Assembly: GCA_023460255.1 (NCBI GenBank)
Contig: JAEWQZ010000012.1
Location: forward strand, 1-13,325
Origin: Actinomycetes bacterium
GTDB taxonomy: Bacteria; Actinomycetota; Actinomycetes; Actinomycetales; Cellulomonadaceae
Length of the DNA stretch: 13,325 nucleotides
Direction: 5' to 3'
The notes beneath the pieces are model-generated. The model did not search any database. It was given only the letters and a program-made list of their open reading frames with translations, and was not told the origin of the DNA. Each line of letters opens with the position of its first letter. The stretch's first letter is position 1. Made by a program: the position numbers and the translations under genes. Below are positions 1 to 6,218 of this stretch, piece after piece.

Positions 1-77
1 GGCGCGCTCCGGCCCGACTCGGCACCGGACGCGGCACGGCGGCGTGCGGCGACCGGCGAGGGCGGACGGCGGGACAT
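1..77 (-). CDS. Possible N-terminus of FtsB-like septum formation initiator (partial)
   Basis: An open frame starts with ATG at 77 on the minus strand and runs off the left edge, giving only 25 codons: MSRRPPSPVAARRRAASGAE and a few more. The peptide is rich in Arg, Pro, Ala and Ser, as expected of the disordered cytoplasmic N-terminus of actinobacterial FtsB/DivIC-type proteins, but no diagnostic domain is inside the window. The main argument is context: in Mycobacterium and many relatives, eno is followed on the same strand by an FtsB-like gene. There is no clear Shine-Dalgarno. The minus-strand hexamer CACAAT at 89-84 ends 6 nt before the ATG, which is the geometry of a leaderless start, though it matches TATAAT at only 4 of 6 places. 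It could also be chance coding in GC-rich DNA. Confidence 0.35.
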   Translation of the reverse strand, partial: MSRRPPSPVAARRRAASGAESGRSA

Positions 78-175
78 GAGTCGATTGTGCCCCGGGCGTC
101 ACCGCAGGCCCGGGAGCCCCGCGCCCGGCGCGCCCCGTCCGAGTCAGCGCCCGCCCGCCCCCACCACACACCCCG

Positions 176-244
176 CAGAGTGGAACGAAACGAGGGTCCG
201 ACCCCACACAGTGGAACGAAACGACAGCAGATCGTTCCACTCTG
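176..244. repeat. Three copies of a GTGGAACGA motif, two direct and one inverted
   Basis: GTGGAACGAAACGA occurs at 180-193 and again at 211-224, exactly 31 bp apart (about three helical turns). A third copy lies inverted at 232-244 and matches CAGAGTGGAACGA at 176-188 over 13 bases. Copies two and three form a 10-bp-arm inverted repeat, AGTGGAACGA (210-219) and TCGTTCCACT (232-241), with a 12-nt spacer. This could be a multi-site operator for the gene to the left, a hairpin behind the eno terminator, or a dispersed intergenic repeat of this genome. The sequence alone does not decide. Confidence 0.75.
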
Positions 245-307
245 GGCGGTGGGGTCGGGGATGGGGCGGTGAGGTCGGGGATGGCGGTGGGGTCGGGGAT
301 GGGGCGG
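244..307. repeat. G-rich 20-bp tandem repeat, about 3.3 copies, G-quadruplex-capable
   Basis: The unit GGGCGGTGGGGTCGGGGATG is at 244-263. It repeats with one change (A at position 9) at 264-283, then at 284-301 with two G's lost, and a fourth partial copy GGGCGG sits at 302-307. The plus strand carries seven GGGG tracts, starting at 251, 257, 263, 277, 289, 295 and 301, most separated by only two bases (TC or AT). That satisfies usual G-quadruplex patterns. The array ends just before the eno terminator stem begins at 314. Confidence 0.85.
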
Positions 308-313
308 CCGACG

Positions 314-359
314 ACGACGCGGGGCCCGGTCGGATCGCTCCGGCCGGGCCCCGCGTCGT
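314..359 (-). terminator. Transcription terminator hairpin of eno
   Basis: A perfect 16-bp inverted repeat has arms 314-329 (ACGACGCGGGGCCCGG) and 344-359 (its exact reverse complement), with a 14-nt loop that can pair further (331-334 with 339-342). It begins 12 nt past the eno stop codon. No T-tract follows on the minus strand, which is common for actinobacterial terminators. The near-perfect symmetry means it could work in both directions. Confidence 0.85.
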
Positions 360-371
360 GGTGTGGTGCGG

Positions 372-1652
<1,281 letters not shown>

Positions 1653-1657
1653 GGGTG

Positions 1658-1664
1658 CTCCTTC
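1658..1664 (-). promoter_or_regulatory. Ribosome binding site that fixes the eno GTG start
   Basis: GAAGGAG on the minus strand lies 5 nt before the GTG at 1652. It decides for the 426-aa product over the longer open frame from 1712. Confidence 0.85.
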
Positions 1665-1740
1665 GCTGGCTTTGGATGACTGGCCCGGGAGCCCCGACGT
1701 CGTCCGCGCCACTCGAGCGCGATCCAGGGGCTGCCCCGCC

Positions 1741-1760
1741 GCCGGTCGACGTCAACCGGC
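1741..1760. promoter_or_regulatory. Imperfect 20-bp palindrome in eno leader (candidate operator)
   Basis: GCCGGTCGACGTCAACCGGC reads the same on both strands at 18 of 20 positions, with core GTCGACGTCAAC centred at 1750/1751. It lies 89-108 bp upstream of the eno start. If the candidate -10 box at 1774-1769 is real, the palindrome would cover roughly +2 to +21, a classic repressor position. No regulator is known from the sequence, and short near-palindromes are not rare in GC-rich DNA. Confidence 0.35.
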
Positions 1761-1768
1761 CGTGGTCC

Positions 1769-1774
1769 AGCCTA
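1769..1774 (-). promoter_or_regulatory. Candidate -10 box of the eno promoter
   Basis: The minus strand reads TAGGCT, fitting the TANNNT consensus, within the spacer between the pntB terminator and eno. Transcription would start near 1762 and give a leader of about 110 nt. No convincing -35 box is seen 16-18 nt upstream, so this is a tentative call that leans on the need for a promoter after the terminator at 1813-1851. Confidence 0.4.
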
Positions 1775-1812
1775 GCGAGGTGGGCGCCGTCCGCAGGCGG
1801 GACGTTCGGGCG

Positions 1813-1851
1813 CGACGAGGGGGCCCGCCGCACCGGCGGGCCCCCTCGTCG
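1813..1851 (-). terminator. Transcription terminator hairpin of pntAB
   Basis: A perfect 17-bp stem has arms 1813-1829 (CGACGAGGGGGCCCGCC) and 1835-1851, with loop GCACC whose ends can also pair. It starts 16 nt after the pntB stop codon. There is no T-tract, but the hairpin is very stable and well placed. It separates pntAB from eno, which therefore needs its own promoter. Confidence 0.88.
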
Positions 1852-1867
1852 TAGGGGTGGTGGCGGG

Positions 1868-3277
1868 TCAGACGGCGACGCCCTCGCGGACGCGCAGCGC
1901 GGTGAGGATCTCCTCCACCTGCACCTTCGCGTCGCCGAAGAGCATCGCGGTGTTCTCCTTGAAGAACAGCGGGTTCTGCACGCCCGCATACCCCGTGGCC
2001 ATGGACCGCTTGAAGACGATGCAGTGCTTCGCCTTCCACACCTCGAGCACCGGCATCCCGGCGATCGGGGAGTTCGGGTCGTCCAGGGCCGACGGGTTCA
2101 CGACGTCGTTGGCGCCGATGACGAGCACGACGTCGGTCTCGGGGAAGTCGTCGTTGATCTCGTCCATCTCCAGGACGATGTCGTACGGCACCTTCGCCTC
2201 GGCGAGCAGCACGTTCATGTGCCCGGGCAGGCGCCCGGCGACCGGGTGGACGCCGAAGCGCACCTCGACGCCCTGGGCGCGAAGCCGGGAGACGAGGTCG
2301 GCCACCGGGTACTGCGCCTTCGCCACGGCCATCCCGTAGCCCGGGACGATGACCACCGACCGCGCCTCGGACAGCAGGTCGGCGACCTCCGGGGCGAGGA
2401 CGGGGCGGTGCTCGCCCTGGTAGGCGTCGCCGCTGACGACGGTGCCGCCCTCGGCACCGAAGCCGCCGAGGATGACGCTCATGAAGGCCCGGTTCATGGC
2501 CTTGCACATGATGTAGGACAGGATCGCACCGGAGGAGCCGACGAGGGCGCCCGTGACGATGAGCAGGTTGTTGCTCAGCATGAGGCCCGCGGCGGCCGCC
2601 GCCCACCCGGAGTACGAGTTGAGCATCGACACGACGACGGGCATGTCGCCGCCGCCGATCGCAGCCACGAGGTGCCAGCCGAGCGCCAGCGAGAGGCCGG
2701 TCATGATCGCCAGCGGCAGCACGCCGTTGCCGGCGATGAACCAGGCCATGAGGCCGAGCGACGCGACGATGATGCCGAGGTTGATCGCGTGCCGCCCCGG
2801 GATCATCAGGGGTGCCGAGCTCATCTTCGCGGACAGCTTGAGGTAGGCGACGATCGAGCCGGTGAACGTCACGGCACCGATGAAGACGCCGAGGAACACC
2901 TCGATCTGGTGGACCGCGTCGACGTGGGCGGTCATGTAGGAGTTGTAGCCGACCAGCACGGCGGCGATGCCGACGAAGCTGTGCAGGATGGCGATGAGCT
3001 CGGGCATCTGCGTCATCTCGACGGTGCGGGCCCGCCAGATGCCGGCCGAGGCGCCGATGGCGAACACCAGCAGGATGAGCAGGGCCGTCACCCACACGTC
3101 CCGGGCGGACAGGTCGAGCGCGAGGATGACCGTCGCGACGAGGGCCAGCACCATGCCGACCATGCCGAGGATGTTGCCGCGCCGCGCCGTCTCCTGCTTG
3201 GACAGGCCCGCCAGCGAGAGGACGAAGAGGACCGCGGCGATCACGTAGGTGGCTTGGGCCACGGAGGTCAGGGTCAT
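1868..3277 (-). CDS. pntB: NAD(P) transhydrogenase subunit beta
   Basis: This is the membrane-embedded beta subunit (469 aa) of the proton-translocating transhydrogenase, which reduces NADP+ with NADH using the proton motive force. The N-terminal half (about 1-260) is a run of membrane helices. It includes the conserved PELIAILHSFVGIAAVLVG segment, whose His99 lines up with the E. coli proton-channel His91, and ADMPVVVSMLNSYSGWAAAA. The C-terminal NADP(H)-binding domain III has PGYGMAVAKAQYPV, HPVAGRLPGHMNVLLAEAKV, EMDEINDDF and IGANDVVNP. Similarity to the E. coli protein is high throughout and the length is normal. ATG at 3277 is preferred over the adjacent GTG at 3280 because GGAAGGA (3290-3284) sits 6 nt before the ATG. 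The start shares one base with the pntA stop (TGATG), implying translational coupling and equal subunit supply. Confidence 0.97.
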   Translation of the reverse strand: MTLTSVAQATYVIAAVLFVLSLAGLSKQETARRGNILGMVGMVLALVATVILALDLSARDVWVTALLILLVFAIGASAGIWRARTVEMTQMPELIAILHSFVGIAAVLVGYNSYMTAHVDAVHQIEVFLGVFIGAVTFTGSIVAYLKLSAKMSSAPLMIPGRHAINLGIIVASLGLMAWFIAGNGVLPLAIMTGLSLALGWHLVAAIGGGDMPVVVSMLNSYSGWAAAAAGLMLSNNLLIVTGALVGSSGAILSYIMCKAMNRAFMSVILGGFGAEGGTVVSGDAYQGEHRPVLAPEVADLLSEARSVVIVPGYGMAVAKAQYPVADLVSRLRAQGVEVRFGVHPVAGRLPGHMNVLLAEAKVPYDIVLEMDEINDDFPETDVVLVIGANDVVNPSALDDPNSPIAGMPVLEVWKAKHCIVFKRSMATGYAGVQNPLFFKENTAMLFGDAKVQVEEILTALRVREGVAV

Positions 3278-4833
3278 CACACGTCCTTCCGGAACATGCC
3301 GAGCATCCGGTACGTCACCAGGAAGCCACCGAAGATGTTGATGCTGGCGACGGCCGCGGCGATGAACGCCACGGTGGAGACGATCGCGTCGCTGGACCCG
3401 ACCTGGAGGAGCGCGCCGACGAGGATGATCCCGGAGATCGCGTTGGTCTGGGACATCAGCGGCGTGTGCAGCGCGTGGTTGACGTTCGAGATCACGTAGA
3501 ACCCGACGATCACCGCCAGCGCGAACACCGTCAGGTGCTGCACGGTTGCGCTGTCCGCCGCGGCGAGCATCACCAGCGAGGCGACCGCCCCGATCCCGTA
3601 GAGGACGTTGCGGCGGGTGGCCTTGCGCCGCGCCTTCTCGGCGGCGACGCGGGCGCGCTCGGCGAGCTCCTCCTCCGTGGGCGCCGCGACCGTGGCCGCG
3701 GGTGCCGCGGACACCGCGACGGGCGGTGGTGGCCAGAGCACCTCGCCGGAGTGGGTGATCGTCATGCCGCGCTGCACCGGGTCCTCGAGGTCGAGGGTGA
3801 GCTCGCCGTTCTTCTCGGGGGTGAGCAGCGTCATGAGGTGGACGATGTTGGTGCCGAACAGCTGCGAGGTGTGCCGCGGCATCCGGCTGGTCAGGTCGGT
3901 GTAGCCGAGGACGACGACGCCGTTCTCGGTCACCACCCGCTCACCGGGGACGGTGAGCTCGCAGTTGCCGCCGCCGGGCGCGCCCAGGTCGACGATGACG
4001 CTGCCGGGCCGCATGGTGGCGACCATCTCGGCGGTGATCGTCCGCGGCGCCTTGCCGCGCACCAGCGCCGTCGTGATGATGACGTCCGCGCGCTTGGCCT
4101 CGGCCGCGTAGACCTCCATCGCGGCGGCCTGCTGCTCGTCGGTCAGCGGCTTTGCGTAGCCGTCGGCGCTGATCTCCTGCTGCGCCTGCGGCGCCGCGAC
4201 GAACACCCCGCCCATCGACTCGATCTGCTCGGCCACCTCGGGTCGGACGTCGAAGGCGCGCACCTGGGCACCGAGGCTGTTCGCGGCGCCGATCGCCGCG
4301 AGGCCGCCGACGCCGGCACCGATGACGAAGACGGTGGCGGGCGACGTCTTGCCGGCCGCGGTCACCTGCCCGGTGAACATGCCGCCGTACTCCTCGGCGG
4401 CCTCGATCACCGCTCGGTAGCCGGCCACGTTGGAGAGCGTGCTGAGCACGTCGAGCGCCTGCGCGCGCGAGATGCGCGGGACGGCGTCCAGAGCCAGGGC
4501 CGTCACGCCTCGCTTGCCGAGCTTGGCGACCAGCGCCTCGTCGGACTGCGGCGCGAGCATCGAGACGAGCACCGCGCCCTTGCGGAGCTTGCCGAGCTGC
4601 GTGGCCGTCGGCGTGTTGACGCAGGTCACGACGTCGGCGGCCCAGACGGCCGCGGCGTCGACGACTGTCGCACCGGCCTGCGCGTAGGCGTCGTCGAGGT
4701 AGCTGGCCCGGGTCCCGGCGCCCTTCTCGACGACGACGTCGTACCCCAGCTTGGCGAGCTGGGCGACGGTGGCGGGCGTCGCGGCGACCAGGCGTTCGCC
4801 CGGCCGCGACTCCCGTGGGATACCGATCTTCAT
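3277..4833 (-). CDS. pntA: NAD(P) transhydrogenase subunit alpha (full-length type)
   Basis: This is the alpha subunit (518 aa) of the transhydrogenase, carrying NAD(H)-binding domain I and the first part of membrane domain II. The N-terminus MKIGIPRESRPGERLVAATP is typical. RISRAQ, the fingerprint VIGAGVGGLAAIGAANSLGA with following acidic RAFD, and TVPGERVVTENGVVVLGYTDL mark domain I. A Pro/Ala and charged linker follows, then four C-terminal membrane helices with SNVNHALHTPLMSQTNAISG, ending in MFRKDV like the E. coli protein (510 aa). This is the fused two-gene form, whereas Mycobacterium has domain I and the membrane part as separate pntAa and pntAb. The ATG at 4833 is chosen because GAGGAG lies 8 nt upstream and the protein begins as in the family; the open frame extends 12 codons further. 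The gene lies 91 bp after mazG. Confidence 0.97.
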   Translation of the reverse strand: MKIGIPRESRPGERLVAATPATVAQLAKLGYDVVVEKGAGTRASYLDDAYAQAGATVVDAAAVWAADVVTCVNTPTATQLGKLRKGAVLVSMLAPQSDEALVAKLGKRGVTALALDAVPRISRAQALDVLSTLSNVAGYRAVIEAAEEYGGMFTGQVTAAGKTSPATVFVIGAGVGGLAAIGAANSLGAQVRAFDVRPEVAEQIESMGGVFVAAPQAQQEISADGYAKPLTDEQQAAAMEVYAAEAKRADVIITTALVRGKAPRTITAEMVATMRPGSVIVDLGAPGGGNCELTVPGERVVTENGVVVLGYTDLTSRMPRHTSQLFGTNIVHLMTLLTPEKNGELTLDLEDPVQRGMTITHSGEVLWPPPPVAVSAAPAATVAAPTEEELAERARVAAEKARRKATRRNVLYGIGAVASLVMLAAADSATVQHLTVFALAVIVGFYVISNVNHALHTPLMSQTNAISGIILVGALLQVGSSDAIVSTVAFIAAAVASINIFGGFLVTYRMLGMFRKDV

Positions 4834-4877
4834 GGCGCGCTCTCCTCGTCCGGGCGGCATCAGCGACACCCCTCCAG

Positions 4878-4883
4878 AACGTA
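4878..4883 (-). promoter_or_regulatory. Candidate -10 box for pntAB
   Basis: The minus strand reads TACGTT (TANNNT) in the 91-bp gap between mazG and pntA, predicting a start near 4871 and a leader of about 38 nt. No -35 box is apparent. Read-through from the mfd-mazG operon is an equally possible source of pntAB transcripts, since no strong terminator lies in the gap. Confidence 0.3.
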
Positions 4884-4924
4884 GCGACCGGATCCGGGCT
4901 CTCCGCCAGGACCTTGGGCCTCAA

Positions 4925-5665
4925 TCATCCGATGCTTTCGCCGGAGGCGTCGTCGCCTCCGCCCTCGGGGGGTGCCTGCGGCTCGCGGCGACGCAGGGCG
5001 GTCTCCAGGTCGCGCACCGCGGCGCGCAGTGCCGCCTCGGCGTCGACGCCGGCCGCCTGCGCCTCCAGCGCGAGGGCGAGCAGGCGCCGGCCGAGGTCCG
5101 CACCATCGTCCGCCCCGTCGCCGGCAGTGATCCCCCCAGTGACCTCCGCGGCGGCGTCGTCGACGGGCAGGCCGGCCCGACGGGCCCGCGAGGCGACCTT
5201 CTCGGCGCGGGCCAGGGCGGGCATCCCCCGGGGGATGCCGTCCAGCGCGGAGGCCCGGTTCTTCTCGGCGCGCTTGATGACCTCCCAGTTCCGGTGCACC
5301 TCCTCGGCCCCGCTGACGCTGACGTCGGCGAAGACGTGCGGGTGCCGGGCGCGCAGCTTCGCGGCGATGCCGGCCGCGACGTCGTCGATGTCGAAGGGCT
5401 CGGTGGGGTGCTCGGCCGCCACACGGGCGTGGAAGACGACCTGGAGCAGGAGGTCGCCGAGCTCCTCACGCAGGGCCGCGCGGTCGCCGTCCTCGACGGC
5501 TTCGACGACCTCGAAGACCTCCTCGACCGCGTACGGCAGGAGCGAGGCGTGCGTCTGCTCGGCGTCCCACGGGCAGCCGCCCGGGGACCGCAGCCGGTCC
5601 ATCACGGCGACGAGGTCGGCGAGCGCGGCGCCGGGTGACGCCCGCCCCGCGTCGCCCGGGGTCAC
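4925..5665 (-). CDS. mazG: MazG-family nucleoside triphosphate pyrophosphohydrolase
   Basis: This is a cytoplasmic enzyme of 246 aa that hydrolyses (d)NTPs to the monophosphate and pyrophosphate, thought to clear damaged nucleotides. The N-terminal all-alpha MazG domain is complete: RSPGGCPWDAEQTHASL (26-42), then the metal-binding pattern EEVFE (48-52) with EELGD (67-71, Glu68 and Asp71). RHPHVFAD (107-114) and EVHRNWEVIKRAEK (122-135) are also typical. The C-terminal half, where E. coli MazG carries a second acidic EExxE...ExxD centre, keeps an alpha-helical Ala/Glu/Arg composition but no such pattern. The start is GTG at 5665, overlapping the stop of the upstream lipoprotein gene by 4 nt (GTGA). 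No Shine-Dalgarno is visible, which suggests coupled translation. The mfd-mazG neighbourhood is conserved in Actinobacteria. Confidence 0.94.
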   Translation of the reverse strand: MTPGDAGRASPGAALADLVAVMDRLRSPGGCPWDAEQTHASLLPYAVEEVFEVVEAVEDGDRAALREELGDLLLQVVFHARVAAEHPTEPFDIDDVAAGIAAKLRARHPHVFADVSVSGAEEVHRNWEVIKRAEKNRASALDGIPRGMPALARAEKVASRARRAGLPVDDAAAEVTGGITAGDGADDGADLGRRLLALALEAQAAGVDAEAALRAAVRDLETALRRREPQAPPEGGGDDASGESIG

Positions 5666-6204
5666 TGCCCGGCGCCGGTCGCCGCGACGATCCAGTCGGG
5701 CGCCAGGTCGCCGATGAAGCCCGTCAGCGGGTCGCGCTGGCCGTACCGGGGGTTGACGGCGACGTCGGCGGCGAGCGCGGCGCTCTCGCCCGCGGCCGCG
5801 GCCGCCCCGCCGTCGTCGAGGCCGACCAGGGCGTTCAGGACGAGCACGTGGCGCCCGATCGCGACGCTCTCGTCCGACCAGTCCACGGGCTCCAGGCCAC
5901 GGCCCGCGAGGTTCTCGTCCATGAGGTCGCGGGCCTCGTCGAGCTCGACCCCGATGCCCGCCTCCTCCGCCGCGGTCGCGTAGTACGGCGCGTCGATGAG
6001 GAACTGGAGGATCGCCTGCTCACCGAGCGTGCCGCCCTCGGCCGACTGGAGCACCTGGGCGAGCTGGGTGGTGGCGACCTCGACCTGGTCGGGGGTGATC
6101 TCCTGCCCGTCCACGACCGCGGCCGCGCCGGGGTGGACCGAGCAGCCGGCGAGCGCCACGACGACGGCGAGCGCCGCCCCGGCAACGAGCTTGCGAGCCC
6201 TCAC
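5662..6204 (-). CDS. SurA N-terminal-domain-like lipoprotein
   Basis: The product is a 180-aa secreted lipoprotein of uncertain role. It opens with a basic N-region (VRARKLVAG), a hydrophobic stretch and the lipobox LAGC, with Cys21 as the expected lipidation site. After it comes AAVVDGQEITPDQVEVATTQ, which resembles the N-terminal chaperone segment of SurA/PrsA foldases (A-x-V-(D/N)-G-x-x-I-T). The rest is helical and acidic and ends near NPRYGQRDPLTG. There is no parvulin-type isomerase domain, so at most it would be a chaperone-like binding module. GTG at 6204 is preferred because TGAGGAGG (6218-6211) lies 6 nt before it; the in-frame ATG at 6210 directly abuts that site, too close for normal initiation. 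A lipoprotein (lpqU) also occurs near mfd and mazG in M. tuberculosis, but I do not claim orthology. Confidence 0.82.
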   Translation of the reverse strand: MRARKLVAGAALAVVVALAGCSVHPGAAAVVDGQEITPDQVEVATTQLAQVLQSAEGGTLGEQAILQFLIDAPYYATAAEEAGIGVELDEARDLMDENLAGRGLEPVDWSDESVAIGRHVLVLNALVGLDDGGAAAAAGESAALAADVAVNPRYGQRDPLTGFIGDLAPDWIVAATGAGQ

Positions 6205-6210
6205 GCGCAT

Positions 6211-6218
6211 CCTCCTCA
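6211..6218 (-). promoter_or_regulatory. Ribosome binding site of the lipoprotein gene, overlapping the mfd stop codon
   Basis: TGAGGAGG on the minus strand contains the mfd stop (TGA, 6218-6216) and a near-perfect Shine-Dalgarno. Its distance of 0 nt to the ATG at 6210 and 6 nt to the GTG at 6204 supports the GTG as start. Confidence 0.75.

Larger units (their letters stand above)
78..313. other. Non-coding region between eno terminator and left-edge frame
   Basis: No credible gene lies here. Short open frames exist on the plus strand, but they have repetitive Arg/Pro/Gly compositions typical of GC-rich shadows and cross the repeats. The stretch holds the GTGGAACGA repeat group (176-244) and the G-rich tandem repeat (244-307), listed separately. 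It also has a small inverted repeat, CCCGGGC at 91-97 against GCCCGGG at 108-114. If the frame ending at 77 is a real gene, this is its upstream control region. Confidence 0.6.

Noticed and set aside
244..307. Short repeats as a possible CRISPR array
   Set aside because: The units are directly tandem with no unique spacers, and no cas genes are present.
4942..4961. 8-bp-arm hairpin (CGGAGGCG/CGCCTCCG) near the end of mazG
   Set aside because: It lies inside coding sequence before the stop, is short, and has no T-tract; not convincing as a terminator between mazG and pntA.
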